Part shown: positions 24,774 to 33,867 of the stretch, piece after piece | How the letters are laid out: each line of letters opens with the position of its first letter | Position numbering within the stretch: position 1 is the stretch's first letter | Assembly (NCBI RefSeq): GCF_026627255.1 | Contig: NZ_JAPNLM010000011.1 | Location: 124,001 to 188,000, forward strand | Reading direction: 5' to 3' | Length of the DNA: 64,000 nt | DNA from: Streptomyces antarcticus | Lineage (GTDB): Bacteria; Actinomycetota; Actinomycetes; Streptomycetales; Streptomycetaceae | Notes under the pieces: generated by a model | The model's database searches: none | What the model saw: the letters and a program-made list of their open reading frames with translations, nothing else | What the model was told of the DNA's origin: nothing | Position numbers and translations under genes: made by a program

Positions 24774-25783
24774 GCGCCCGCGCCGCCTTCCGGACGTCCG
24801 AGCCTGCTCAGGAGCCCGGTGAGGACGTCGGGAGAGAGCGTGATGCTCTCGATCCGCGGCAGGTTCTCCGCCAGCCGGGTCGCCGCCAGGGCGTGCAGCG
24901 TGCCCGGGCCGGCCTCGTCGTGCACGCGCAGCCAGGCTGCCTGCACCTCGGCGCGCGCCGCGCCCGTCTCGCGCGCCGCCTCGGCGTCCGCGCGGGCCAG
25001 GCGGACCTTACGGGCCGCCTCGGCCTCGGTCCTCACACCGTCCGCCGTCGCCTTCTCCTCGGCCTCGCGGCGGGCGTTGATGCCGCGCTGCTCAACCAAC
25101 TGCTCCTCGCGCCGGGCCAGTTCGATCTGACTGGCCAGCTCGTTCTCGGCGATGGCACGCTCGCGCTCGACGGCGACGGCCCGCCGTTCATAGGTGGCCC
25201 GGTCCGCCTCCTGCTGGATCTGCTCGCGGGCCGGGGTGCGCAGGGCGCGCTCCACCTCGACCTCGGGGCGGATCGCCACGACCCGTACGGTCACCACGTC
25301 GATGCCGGTGGCAGGAAGCCTGGGCTCGGCGGTGAGACCGGCGGCGACCCGCTCCCGCACGGAGGCGACGCCGTCCACCAAGGCGACGGCCAGGGGGGTC
25401 CGGGCCAGTACGTCCAGCGTGTGCTGCTGTGCGGTCTCGGTGAGGAGAGTGGCGATCTGGTCCAGGGGTGCGCCGCGCCAGCTCCCGGTGTCCGGGTCGA
25501 CGGAGAAGTCGAGCCGGTCCGCGGCCTCGGCCGGGTCGCTGATCCGGTAGGTGACGGTGGCCTGTACGGCGACGTCCTGGAAGTCGGAGGTACGGGCGTG
25601 GAACGCCATGGCCAGCTCCCGGTCGTCGACCGGCACTTCGGAAAGCGCCGCCGACAGCGACCGGTACCAGAAACTGAGCCCCCGTCCGTCATGGACGAGT
25701 CGGCCGCGCTTGTGGTGGCGGATGTGGACGGTGGGCGCGGAGCGCAGATGACGCCAGCCGAAGCGCCGGGTGATGTCGGCCAT
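24770..25783 (-). CDS. SPFH/band-7 domain protein
   Basis: 337 residues from ATG 25783, preceded by AAGGGGG. An SPFH domain covers about residues 15-190 (VHIRHHKRGRLVHDGRGLSF, VDDRELAMAFHARTSDFQDV, VQATVTYRISDPAEAADRL), followed by a long charged coiled coil (EEQLVEQRGINARREAEEKA, RLARADAEAARETGAARAE) and a short C-terminal helix. No transmembrane segment, so it would be a peripheral or cytosolic oligomeric scaffold. Operon with the NAD-kinase-like gene; two identical-arm operators lie 18-65 bases upstream of its start. Confidence 0.88.
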   Translation of the reverse strand: MADITRRFGWRHLRSAPTVHIRHHKRGRLVHDGRGLSFWYRSLSAALSEVPVDDRELAMAFHARTSDFQDVAVQATVTYRISDPAEAADRLDFSVDPDTGSWRGAPLDQIATLLTETAQQHTLDVLARTPLAVALVDGVASVRERVAAGLTAEPRLPATGIDVVTVRVVAIRPEVEVERALRTPAREQIQQEADRATYERRAVAVERERAIAENELASQIELARREEQLVEQRGINARREAEEKATADGVRTEAEAARKVRLARADAEAARETGAARAEVQAAWLRVHDEAGPGTLHALAATRLAENLPRIESITLSPDVLTGLLSRLGRPEGGAGA

Positions 25784-25800
25784 GGCGAACCCCCTTGATT

Positions 25801-25848
25801 TCGTCAATGCGACGATAATAGGACTTGCTCATATCGTCAAGAGGACGA
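25801..25848 (-). promoter_or_regulatory. Two tandem palindromic operators upstream of the SPFH gene
   Basis: TCGTC-AATGC-GACGA at 25801-25815 and TCGTC-AAGAG-GACGA at 25834-25848: the same 5-bp arms, same 5-bp spacer length, 33 bp apart (about three helical turns). They lie where promoter elements of the SPFH/NAD-kinase-like operon should be. The cognate regulator is not in the window. Confidence 0.8.
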
Positions 25849-25900
25849 AAAGGAAGGTTCCCGGGAGCTGCCCGGCAGCAACGCAAACCCTCGCGGACCT

Positions 25901-25988
25901 TCAGTCGCCGGACCAGGTGCCGAAGGCGTCGACGGCGGCGATGGCGGCGACGAGTGCGTGCTTGGGATGCCGCCCCCGCGGGCCATCC
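25901..25988 (-). pseudogene. C-terminal scrap of a possible regulator or NUDIX-type gene
   Basis: A minus-strand frame reads GRHPKHALVAAIAAVDAFGT then WSGD and a stop at 25901, with good codon composition, but is fused at its 5' side to the oxidoreductase region. I suspect the tail of a gene once divergent from the SPFH operon, possibly its regulator; the family is not certain. Confidence 0.35.
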
Positions 25989-26997
25989 CTAATCCACTGT
26001 GAGCACGATCTTGCCCTGGATGTGCCCTCGGGCAGCGCGTTCGTGCGCGGCCCGGGCGTCCGTGAGCGCGAACGTGCTGTCGATCGCGACGCGGACCGTG
26101 CCCGCGTCGAGCAGGCGCCCCAGTTCGCCGAGCTGCGCGCCGTTCGAGCGGACCTGGGTGCCCGTGACCGTGACGCCGAGGGTCGAGGTCTCTTCCTCGT
26201 CGAACTCGCCGAAGAACACAGGGAAATGGGAACCGCCGCGCTTGAGCGTGCGCAGGAAGCGCTTGCTGTCGGGGCCGCCGACGGTGTCGAGAACGAGGTC
26301 CACACCGCGCACGAGTTCCTCGGGGCGGCTCTTGGTGTAGTCGATGAACTCGTCGGCGCCGAGCTCGCGCAGGAACGCCTCGTGCGCGCCCGATGCCACC
26401 GCGATGACACGCGCGCCCTTCCATCTCGCCAGCTGTAGCGCGAAGTGCCCCACGCCGCCCGCGGCGCCGTTGATGAGCACCGTCACGTTCGCGTCGAGCG
26501 GCACCGGGCGGTGCCGTGCCTCCTGGAAGGGCGAGGGGTGATCGTGTCCGAGCGCGATCAGGAACTGCCACGCGGTGAGCCCGGCCATGGGGGCCCCGGC
26601 GGCGTGGACGTGATCGATGCCAGCCGGCTTGAGTGCGAGGTCCGAGGCGGGCGCGGCCACGTACTCGGCATAGGTGCTGCCCTCGAAGCCGGGGAAGCGA
26701 AGGAGCCCGAAGACTTCATCGCCGACGGAGAAGTCCTCCACGTTCGCGGCGATGGCCTCGATGACGCCAGACAGGTCCGTCCCCGGGATCACGGGCAGGC
26801 TGAACTTCGGCCTCGTTTTCGGAGGCAGGTTGGACATCCCGTCGCGCAGGTACCAGTCAGGGGGATTGATGCCGGCCGCGTGCGCGGACGAGCACCTCGC
26901 CCGGCCCCGGCGTGGGGACCGGCACCTCCTCGTAACGCAGAACTTCAGGGCCGCCGTGCTCATGGAGCCGGACCGCTCTCATCGTGTGTGTCGCCAT
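25989..26997 (-). pseudogene. Zinc-independent alcohol dehydrogenase/quinone oxidoreductase with a frameshift
   Basis: The N terminus from ATG 26997 (after GGAGAGAA) reads MRAVRLHEHGGPEVLRYEEV up to PGEVLVRA; near 26890 the frame changes and continues AHAAGINPPDWYLRDG to the stop at 25989. MDR superfamily features follow: FSLPVIPGTDLSGVIEAIAA, GDEVFGLLRFPGFEGSTYAE, and the NADPH site VLINGAAGGVGHFALQLAR. Joined length is about 336 residues, normal for the QOR branch. Total length modulo 3 fits one indel. If the indel is a sequencing error the gene is intact. It is divergent from a TetR gene with shared operators. Confidence 0.75.
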
Positions 26998-27031
26998 CGT
27001 TCTCTCCTGCGCGCGCAGCGCGATAGGCTTA

Positions 27032-27094
27032 TTCGGATCAGCGATCCACATAAGTGGACCACTGATCCGAATATATGGACCACTGATCCGGATA
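27032..27094. promoter_or_regulatory. Repeated operator between the oxidoreductase and TetR genes
   Basis: TGGACCACTGATCCGAATA (27055-27073) is repeated as TGGACCACTGATCCGGATA (27076-27094), 21 bp apart, and an imperfect inverted copy starts at 27032 (TTCGGATCAGCGATCCAC). Repeats at two-turn spacing in a 111-bp divergent gap fit cooperative TetR dimers covering both promoters. Confidence 0.75.
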
Positions 27095-27108
27095 GTCAAG
27101 AGGGGCAG

Positions 27109-27699
27109 ATGCGGGCCGACGCCAGGAAGAACCGCGACCACCTGCTCGCAGTAGCGGGCACCGCCATCGCCGAGCAGGGCGTGGACGTGTCACTGCGCGA
27201 CGTCGCGCGCAAGGCCGGTGTCGGGCTCGCAACGCTCCTTCGGCACTTCCCGACACGCGAGGCGCTGCTCGATGCCCTGCTCCGTACGAGCTTCGACGAA
27301 CTGACGGCAAGGGCAGGCGAACTCGAGACGTCGAGCTCCGCCGAAGACGCCCTCGTCTCGTGGCTGCGCGGCTGCGTCGCGTGGACAACTGAGTACCGGG
27401 GCGTGACCGTGCTGATGGCGGCCGCCATCGAGGACACCGAATCCGCACTCCACGCTTCCTGCGTCACCTTGCGCGCAGCCGGTACCCGGCTCCTCACCCG
27501 CGCCCAGGCCGCCGGCGTGGCACGGCGCGATATCGACGGCGCGGACTTGTTCGCGCTGGTGGCCATGCTGGCCTGGCTCGGCGATCAACCAGCGCTCGCG
27601 CCACGTTCCGATCGCCTCTTCGATGTCGTCTCCAGCGCGATTCTGACGGGTGCGTCCAGCAGCGATGCCGAGGAGGAAACCCTGCCCGCAGTCCCGTAG
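27109..27699 (+). CDS. TetR-family regulator
   Basis: 196 residues from ATG 27109 behind AGGGG. N-terminal TetR DNA-binding domain: RADARKNRDHLLAVAGTAIA, then VSLRDVARKAGVGLATLLRH and FPTREALLDALL. The C-terminal ligand domain (LETSSSAEDALVSWLRGCVA to LFALVAMLAWLGDQPALAP) resembles the SbtR-like C-terminal type. It is divergent from the oxidoreductase and probably represses it and itself through the repeats at 27032-27094. Confidence 0.88.
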   Translation: MRADARKNRDHLLAVAGTAIAEQGVDVSLRDVARKAGVGLATLLRHFPTREALLDALLRTSFDELTARAGELETSSSAEDALVSWLRGCVAWTTEYRGVTVLMAAAIEDTESALHASCVTLRAAGTRLLTRAQAAGVARRDIDGADLFALVAMLAWLGDQPALAPRSDRLFDVVSSAILTGASSSDAEEETLPAVP

Positions 27700-27782
27700 C
27701 CGAACTCGTTCCGCACGCTGTACGAGCGAACCGACCCCGCGCGACATCGGCGTGCGGGCGACATCGGTGTGCGGGCCGCTTC

Positions 27783-28325
27783 GCCTGCCCGCCGGTGCGG
27801 ACGCTGGAGTTCGCCCTCGGCATCGTGCTGGCGCTGATCGTGCTGTCCGGGCGGTGGACCGGCATCCGGGTGCGCACCGCCGCCGCGCTCACCGCCGCCG
27901 GCTGGGTGCTGGCCATGAACGTGCCGTGGCTGTACTCGCACAGCGCGGCCACCGCGCTGCCGCTCGCGCTGCTGATCGGCGCCATCGCCGTACGGGACGT
28001 CCAGGGCACGCCGTCCCGCCTGCACCACCCTGCGCTGATGTGGCTGGGCGAGGTCTCCTTCGCCTTCTACATGGTGCACGGCACGGTGATCACGTACGTG
28101 AAACAACTGCTGGGAATGGAGCGGGAGTTCCCGGTCCTGCAAGGCGCGGGGATCGTGCTGCTGCACCTCGCCGTGAGCCTCGTGCTGGTCTGGGTGCTGT
28201 ACACGTGCGTGGAGAAGCCGGCGATGCGGGCCTGGTCCCGCCCGCGCCGCAGATCACCGCAGGGGGCGGGTCACTCCCCGGACAGTCCGAGCAGGGAGAC
28301 GATGGCGTCGACCTCGCGGCGGTAG
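27783..28325 (+). pseudogene. Acyltransferase 3 gene, 5'-truncated
   Basis: The frame from about 27783 reads VRTLEFALGIVLALIVLSG, then several membrane helices and LMWLGEVSFAFYMVHGTVIT, the C-terminal half of OafA-like acyltransferase 3 proteins (GxxSFxxYLxH motif). The first five or so helices and the N-terminal catalytic histidine are missing. The tail overlaps the convergent TetR relic. It cannot encode a functional O-acyltransferase. Confidence 0.75.
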
Positions 28326-28735
28326 AGCTCCGCCGGGTCGTTGACCTGCCCCGCGAGGTAGCCGAAGACCTCCAGCGCGACCGCCCCGTACATCCGGCCC
28401 CAGATCCGCAGGCTGAGCGAGAGCGCCTGGGGCGGCAGATGGGGGAACTGGGCCCGCGCGGGCTCGGCGAGGGAGGCCTGGAAGTCCTCCCAGCCGGTCT
28501 TGTCCTCGCGGGTCTCGGCCGGTACGTGGTCCCAGGCACCGCCGACCACGTCCAGCACGGTCATACACCCCCGTCGGGCGGCTTTGGAGACTTCCTCGGG
28601 CGGGGTGAAGCCGGGCAGGCCGTCGCCGTAGATGAGCCGGAAGGCAGCCGGGTTCCCGATCGACCAGGTCCGGAAGGTGTCGCACACAGCCCGCACGCGC
28701 CGGGCCGGCTGGTCCGCCGGGAGGGCCGCCACCAG
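28271..28735 (-). pseudogene. TetR-family gene lacking its DNA-binding domain
   Basis: About 155 codons of a WHG-type TetR C-terminal domain: VRAVCDTFRTWSIGNPAAFR, LIYGDGLPGFTPPEE, AQFPHLPPQALSLSLRIWGR, MYGAVALEVFGYLAGQVND, stop at 28271. The whole helix-turn-helix domain is absent; at about 28735 the sequence switches to the inside of an MFS gene on the other strand. Without the DNA-binding part it cannot be a repressor. Confidence 0.82.
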
Positions 28736-29894
28736 CCAGGGCGTCCTGATCGCCGCCCGCCTGGTGCAGGGCATCGGCGGAGCCTTCCTCTTCCCGGCCG
28801 TCCTCGCCCTCATCGCCACCTCCTTCGAGGGCAAGGCCCGCATCAGGGCGTTCGGCATGTGGGGCATGGCCGGCTCCCTCGGCCTCGCCGCAGGCGCGTT
28901 CTTCGGCGGCGTCCTGACCGATCTGGCCTCCTGGCGCTGGGTGTTCTTCATCAACATCCCCTTCGCGCTGATCGTCCTGATCCCCGCCCCGAAGGTGCTG
29001 CGCCCCGACCCGAAGACCGGCGCCTCCGGCGGCTTCGACCTGCCCGGCGCGGTGCTCGCCACCGTCGGCATCTCCGCCATCGTCTTCGGCCTGGTCACCG
29101 GCCCCGAGGACGGCTGGACCCACCCCACCCCGCTGACCCCGCTGACCTCGCTGATCGCGGGTGCGCTGCTACTCGTCGCCTTCTTCGTCACCGAGGCCAA
29201 GACGCGCGATCCGCTGATGGCGCTGCGGCTGCTGAAGAACCGGCCGCTGGTCGTCGCGATGGCCGTCGTCTTCATCTTCCAGACCGGCCTGTCCGGCGGG
29301 TACTACGTCTTCACCACCTACATCCAGCCCGTCCTCGGCTACACGCCGCTGCAGGCCGGACTCGCCTTCCTCCCGCTGACCCTGGTCTCCATGATCGGAG
29401 CCGGCAAGCTGGCCCCGAAGTTCATGGAGCGCTTCGGCATGCGCGGCACCCTGTCCACCGGCATGATCGTCAACGGCGCGGGCATCGCCCTCACCGCCGC
29501 CGTCATGACCACCGGGGGCTCCTTCTACGCGATGCTCCCCGGCTCCGTGCTCTGGGGCCTGGGCGGCGGACTCGTCTTCGTATCCGTCTTCGCCTCCGCC
29601 GGATCCGGCGTGGACCTCACCGAGCAGGGCGTGGCCGGGGCCATGGCCTCCACCGCCCAGCAGGTAGGCGGCGCGGTCGGCCTCGCCGCCCTGGTGGCCG
29701 TCGCCAACTCCACCTTCACCGGCACCTACATCGACGCCGCCAAGGAGGACGTGGTCTCCGGGCTGCGCATGGCGGGCATCGCCGGCGGTGTGCTGCTGAT
29801 CCTCGGCGGCCTGCTCGCCCTGGCCCTCAAGAAGCAACCGCCCACCGCCGAACCGGCCGCAGACCCCGAGCCGGAGACCGCGGGAGTCCGCTGA
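28735..29894 (+). pseudogene. MFS drug-efflux transporter lacking its N-terminal helices
   Basis: From about 28735 the frame reads GVLIAARLVQGIGGAFLFPA, VLALIATSFEGKARIRAFGM, WRWVFFINIPFALIVLIP and on through about ten further helices to AGGVLLILGGLLALALKKQP, stop at 29894. This is an EmrB/QacA-type (14-helix) exporter; motif C-like sequences are present, but the first three helices and motif A are missing. The junction is the same point that removed the 5' end of the divergent TetR gene. Confidence 0.82.
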
Positions 29895-29945
29895 CACCCC
29901 CGGCCTACGCGGATGAACTCCCCCGCCGTCCGCAAGCCGGTGAAC

Positions 29946-29986
29946 CGCCCGCCCCGCCGATCCCCACCGGACCGGCGGGGCGGGCG
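29946..29986 (+). terminator. Terminator of the MFS relic
   Basis: Perfect 14-bp arms CGCCCGCCCCGCCG (29946-29959) and its complement (29973-29986), 52 bases after the stop. It is also suitably placed for the convergent minus-strand gene ending at 30165. Confidence 0.75.
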
Positions 29987-30164
29987 TACGTCTGCCGGTC
30001 AGTGCCCGGTGGCGGCAGATGCCGGCGGGGTTCGGGCCCCGGGCCACCGTCCACGGACGCTTCCGCGTCCGCCTGCCCGGCAGGTCCCCGGGCGGACTGA
30101 CCAGCAGCGCCCCGACCCGGCAACCCCGACCGGACCTCTCCAGCGCGGCAGAGAACGCCCGCGC

Positions 30165-30821
30165 CTATGCCCGGGGCGTGCCGTCCCAGCGCCATGTGGA
30201 GAGACGGGGGTGTCCGGGTAGTTCGGCGCGTCCGGTGGCCCACAAGAGGGTGAGCCAGGGCTCCGTGGACGACGGTGCGTCGGGAAACAGCCGAGCGAGC
30301 ACCCTGGAGCACAGATCGGCGGGCGGGCCCCATGCGAGACCGAGCCCTCGTGTCAGGTCGTGCGTGTGCACCAGGGTCTCCACGATCCCCATCGCGGCGA
30401 AGCCCTCGGGGTCCGAGACGCCGAAGACGTGGTGAGCGCGGGTGCGCGGAGACGTCGTGCGCACCATGGCGACCAGCAGCGCGCCGCTCGCTTCCAGGAC
30501 CTGCAGCAGGCCGGCGGGCCCCGCCGTACGGTCTGCGTGAATGGCGTTCGCCGGGCCGCCGGGACGTCGGCTCTCCCATACGAAGGGCACCTCGCCGTCC
30601 AAGGGCGGTGTTCTGGGGCCCAGTTGCGCGGCATAGGCGAAGAGGTCGTCGCTGAGGTGTTCGACGGTTTCCCAGCAGTCCCATTCCAGCGAACCGGCCT
30701 TGCCCTCCCACGCGGCTGGGGGCGCCTCTCGAAGGACTGCCACGGCGAGTTGCACGGCGAGGTCGAGGTCATCCGCGGTGACGGGGGGCTGGGAGAGGGC
30801 AGTATCGACTGATCGGGACAT
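30165..30821 (-). CDS. DinB/MDMPI-fold protein (maleylpyruvate isomerase N-terminal family)
   Basis: 218 residues from ATG 30821. The opening helix and LEWDCWETVEHLSDDLFAYA fit the four-helix DinB/mycothiol-dependent maleylpyruvate isomerase N-terminal fold, whose metal ligands are histidines in helices 2 and 4: EHLSDD, and VETLVHTHDLTRGLGL near residue 150 (HTHD). The C-terminal part is FPDAPSSTEPWLTLLWATGR. Likely a mycothiol- or bacillithiol-type transferase; substrate unknown. Monocistronic. 30822-31001 holds no gene. Confidence 0.8.
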   Translation of the reverse strand: MSRSVDTALSQPPVTADDLDLAVQLAVAVLREAPPAAWEGKAGSLEWDCWETVEHLSDDLFAYAAQLGPRTPPLDGEVPFVWESRRPGGPANAIHADRTAGPAGLLQVLEASGALLVAMVRTTSPRTRAHHVFGVSDPEGFAAMGIVETLVHTHDLTRGLGLAWGPPADLCSRVLARLFPDAPSSTEPWLTLLWATGRAELPGHPRLSTWRWDGTPRA

Positions 30822-31001
30822 GGCAGGACCGTATCGCGCCGGTCGGTGAGTGAGGACGCCGTGTCCGCCACCGTGGCAACGGCCGACCGCGTGACCGGAG
30901 AGTCCTGCTTCGCGCGCGGGCGTCCGAAGCCGCGGTGTGATCGTCAGGGTGAGCGGATCCTGGTGAGGAGCGACGCAAGAGCGTCGAGGCTGGGCCGTGA
31001 T

Positions 31002-31463
31002 CTACATCTTCCGGGCGGCTTCCAGGGCGTCCGCGAGAGCCTTCGGGGAGCGGGTCGACAGGTACACGTACGGCGTCGGGTCGGCGGCATCGGTGTTCTC
31101 GATGCGCACCGCACCGGTGATGTAGCTGCGCATCGTCATGTGGGCCCGCATGTCCGCCTTGTACGTTCGCCAGGCCCGCGCTTCCTCGCCCTCCAGGACG
31201 TGGACCTCGCCCAGTGCGCTCAGAGGGATCCGCGCGTCATCGGCGACCAGCAGGCCGCTGGTGACGCGGATACGGGAGGAGCCCTGGGCGCTGATCCACA
31301 TGCAGGTGACCAGGGTGCCGGCGGCGAATCCGCCGAGGGCGGCGAGCCCCCCGTACGGCAGGACGATGAGCGCCATGGCGGAGCCGACCGCGACAGCGAT
31401 CAGCCACCAGGTGCGGGGAGCGGTGAGCCGCTCGTCGTAGGCGAGCGGTACGGGTGTGGTCAT
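31002..31463 (-). CDS. DUF3093 membrane protein
   Basis: 153 residues from ATG 31463. Characteristic N-terminal YDERLTAPRTWWLIAVAVGS, two transmembrane segments (AMALIVLPYGGLAALGGFAA, GTLVTCMWISAQG), then a cytoplasmic PH-like domain (IRVTSGLLVADDARIPLSAL, GEVHVLEGEEARAWRTYKAD, PYVYLSTRSPKALADALEAA). DUF3093 is nearly universal in Streptomyces and of unknown function. It ends KM; no operon partner within 350 bp upstream. Confidence 0.9.
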   Translation of the reverse strand: MTTPVPLAYDERLTAPRTWWLIAVAVGSAMALIVLPYGGLAALGGFAAGTLVTCMWISAQGSSRIRVTSGLLVADDARIPLSALGEVHVLEGEEARAWRTYKADMRAHMTMRSYITGAVRIENTDAADPTPYVYLSTRSPKALADALEAARKM

Positions 31464-31600
31464 GGGAGCAGGTCCTCGCTCGTGCGGGAGGGGGGTGCCG
31501 GTGGCCGGGCGTGGTCACAGGGGCGGGAAGGTGCCGGCGGAAGGCCGCCGTGCGTGCGCAGTTCCAGCACCTCGCCCGGCCGGCTTCCGGTCACCGGCGC

Positions 31601-31663
31601 GGGCACCGGGCGGGCACCGGGCGGGCGTCGGGCGGGCGTCGGGCGGGCGTCGGGCGGGCGTCG
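31601..31663. repeat. 10-bp GC-rich tandem repeat
   Basis: About six units of GGGCGGGCRYC (first two CACC, then four CGTC). The same GGGCGTCGGGCGGGCGTCGG string recurs near 52027. No gene is seen in 31464-31821. Confidence 0.8.
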
Positions 31664-31821
31664 GAACAGGCGACGACCATCACCCGGGGGTGTCTGCCGT
31701 CTGCCGAATGCCGACTGCCCGGCTCGCGGAGTCCGGTTCCCAGCGCGGCCGCGCGCTCCGGGTACCTTCGGGCCTGCCTCGTCGACCAGCCGGGCCCCTT
31801 CCGGCCCGCCCTTCGTTTCGG

Positions 31822-32490
31822 TCATTCGGCGAGCCGTTCGTCGATGAGCGCTTTGAACGCCTCGTAGGTGCGTGGCGTCTGGATCCGCCGGCCGTCGAGG
31901 AAGAAGGTGGGAGTGCCCTGCACGTTCAAGTTCATGCCGTCTCGTTGATCGGCCTTGACCCTCTCCTCGGTGGCCGGGTCCTTGACCGCCGAATCGTACT
32001 TCTGGATGTCGAGGCCGAGTTGCTCGGCGTAGCCCCGGAACACGTCCGCTCGGGAGTCCTGTGCCTCGCCCCACTCCTTCTGGGTGGCGAACATCTTCTT
32101 GTACATGTCCTCGAACCTGCCCTGCTGGGCGGCGGCCTCGACGGCGACGGCCGCGGTACGGCTGTTGCGGTGGCCGGGCAGGGGGAAGTAGCGGACGACG
32201 AAGGTGACTCGGTCGCCGTACGCCTGGCGGAGCCGTTCGACGGTCGGATGAACGGCTCCGCAGGATTCGCACTCGAAGTCGAGGAACTCGACCAGGGTCA
32301 TGTCGCTGCGCTGCGGGCTGGACAGCCTGTGACTGTCCGCGCGTACGGCCTGTGCGTCGCCCGGCGCGGGAGGGGCCGGAGCTGCCGCAGCCGGGTCGTC
32401 CGGTTTGATCAGCAGGAACGTGCCGAAAGCGGCAGCCAGCACCGCGAAGACGGCGGCGAGTGCCAACAGGTTCTTCCGGAGCTTCGTCAT
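31822..32490 (-). CDS. DsbA-family thiol-disulfide oxidoreductase, membrane-anchored
   Basis: 222 residues from ATG 32490 after GAGGA. An N-terminal signal anchor (NLLALAAVFAVLAAAFGTFL) is followed by a proline-rich spacer and a DsbA/thioredoxin-4 domain: MTLVEFLDFECESCGAVHP with active site C-E-S-C, VRYFPLPGHRNSRTAAVAVE, and cis-proline loop GTPTFFLDGRRI. It would act outside the membrane, catalysing or reducing disulfides. The upstream 318 bp (32491-32808) hold no gene; a polytopic membrane protein on the same strand precedes it. Confidence 0.9.
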   Translation of the reverse strand: MTKLRKNLLALAAVFAVLAAAFGTFLLIKPDDPAAAAPAPPAPGDAQAVRADSHRLSSPQRSDMTLVEFLDFECESCGAVHPTVERLRQAYGDRVTFVVRYFPLPGHRNSRTAAVAVEAAAQQGRFEDMYKKMFATQKEWGEAQDSRADVFRGYAEQLGLDIQKYDSAVKDPATEERVKADQRDGMNLNVQGTPTFFLDGRRIQTPRTYEAFKALIDERLAE

Positions 32491-32808
32491 GATTCCTCTG
32501 TGTGGTGTGGTTGTCGGCCGGGCTGTCCTCGCGTCTGGCGGTCGCGGCCAGTCGGTCGCGGCCAGTCGGCGGTCGCGGGCGGGGATGATCGTGGTGATCA
32601 GGACGGGGATGTCGCCGGCGGCCCGGGCGATCGGTCCCGCCGTTGTACTGGTCCTCGGTGAGGGACGGACCCCAGGTGCGTCCCGCGGCCTCCCACCAGC
32701 CCGCATCCTCACGAACAGCCGGCCCAGGTGGGGCGGACGGCGTGGTGCTCCCCGGACCAGCCGGAGCGGGGAACGCCGACGCCCGCGGACGGCCCCTTCA
32801 CCTGGCCG

Positions 32809-33483
32809 TCAGGACAGGCAGAGACCACCGGCGGGCGACAGCCCGGCCGTCGAGAGAGGGGCACGCCACATGACAGCGCGCCCGGACCTGGGTGGTGCTC
32901 GACCGGGGTGTAGGCGGACCACGAGCGCGGACGGTGGCATCGCGCTGGTCTCCAGGTCGCGCAGGGCCGTCTTCGGTCCACTGCCGGCGTGCAGGTGCGG
33001 CCAGACGAACAGGAGCAGGGCGCGCAGCGCCTCCAGGGCAGGCCTGCCGCGCCACAAGAGCCGTTCGGTCAGCCCGAACAGCCGTGCGGCGAGCACCAGC
33101 ATGACCAGGTGTCCGGCGAGGAAGACCTCCGGCGGAACTCCGGCCGCCGAGGCATGCTCGACCGGACCCGTCGGCGACTGCGACCCGGTCACGGCCGCGC
33201 AGGCACCTGGCAGCGCGTACGCCGCGTGGTAGGCCAGTTGGGCACCGGCCAGCGCCGCCATGAGCTGGCCGTCGGAGAGTTTGTGCCGAGTCAGCAGCAC
33301 CGCACCGGGCGCCGCGGTCGCGGCCATCCCGAGGAGCACGGCCCAGCGCGGCGTGTGCCCCTGCGAGAGGAGGTGGCCCACCAGTGGAAGCAGTACGCAC
33401 AGTGCCGCGAGGACGCCGGCGCGCAGGCCGCGCACCACTCCGCGGGCCGGCGAAGGCGGCCGCGACGGGAGGATGGCGGACAT
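32809..33483 (-). CDS. Polytopic membrane protein of unknown function
   Basis: 224 residues from ATG 33483. Four to five membrane segments: GLRAGVLAALCVLLPLVGHL, RWAVLLGMAATAAPGAVLL, LMAALAGAQLAYHAAYALPG, EVFLAGHLVMLVLAARLFGL, ALRALLLFVWPHL, with a C-terminal cytosolic tail. Several conserved-looking histidines (GHLL, AYHAAY, AGHLV) might bind heme or metal. It is on the same strand as the DsbA-like gene, 318 bp upstream; similar genes in Streptomyces have no assigned role. 33484-33867 holds no gene. Confidence 0.65.
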   Translation of the reverse strand: MSAILPSRPPSPARGVVRGLRAGVLAALCVLLPLVGHLLSQGHTPRWAVLLGMAATAAPGAVLLTRHKLSDGQLMAALAGAQLAYHAAYALPGACAAVTGSQSPTGPVEHASAAGVPPEVFLAGHLVMLVLAARLFGLTERLLWRGRPALEALRALLLFVWPHLHAGSGPKTALRDLETSAMPPSALVVRLHPGRAPPRSGRAVMWRAPLSTAGLSPAGGLCLS

Positions 33484-33867
33484 GGCTGCTGCACTTTCGG
33501 GGAGACCGGTCGGGGACGCCCCTGAGACACGGGTAGAGCCCCACGGGCACCCGCAGGGTATCCCGGGACCCTGGCGTGCTCGCACCCGCACCCCGTTCCT
33601 CCGTGGAACCGGCACGCCACGGATCCGCGACGCACGGAGGGGTGGCGAGCGTGGGCCGCCCGCTCGCCGAAGCCGGCAGGACGGGGTGGTGAAGGACGTC
33701 TGGTGACAGGACGAGAACGGGCGAGTCGCGTAAGCGGAGTGCGGTCGGGGTGTCAGGGGTGATCGACCACCGCCGTGCGGCGGCCGGCGCGACGCGGGGG
33801 CGGGGGCGGGGCCGGAGTGCGGGCGCGGGTGTCGGACTCCCGCGAAGGGCTGTGGAACCGGTGGGCG

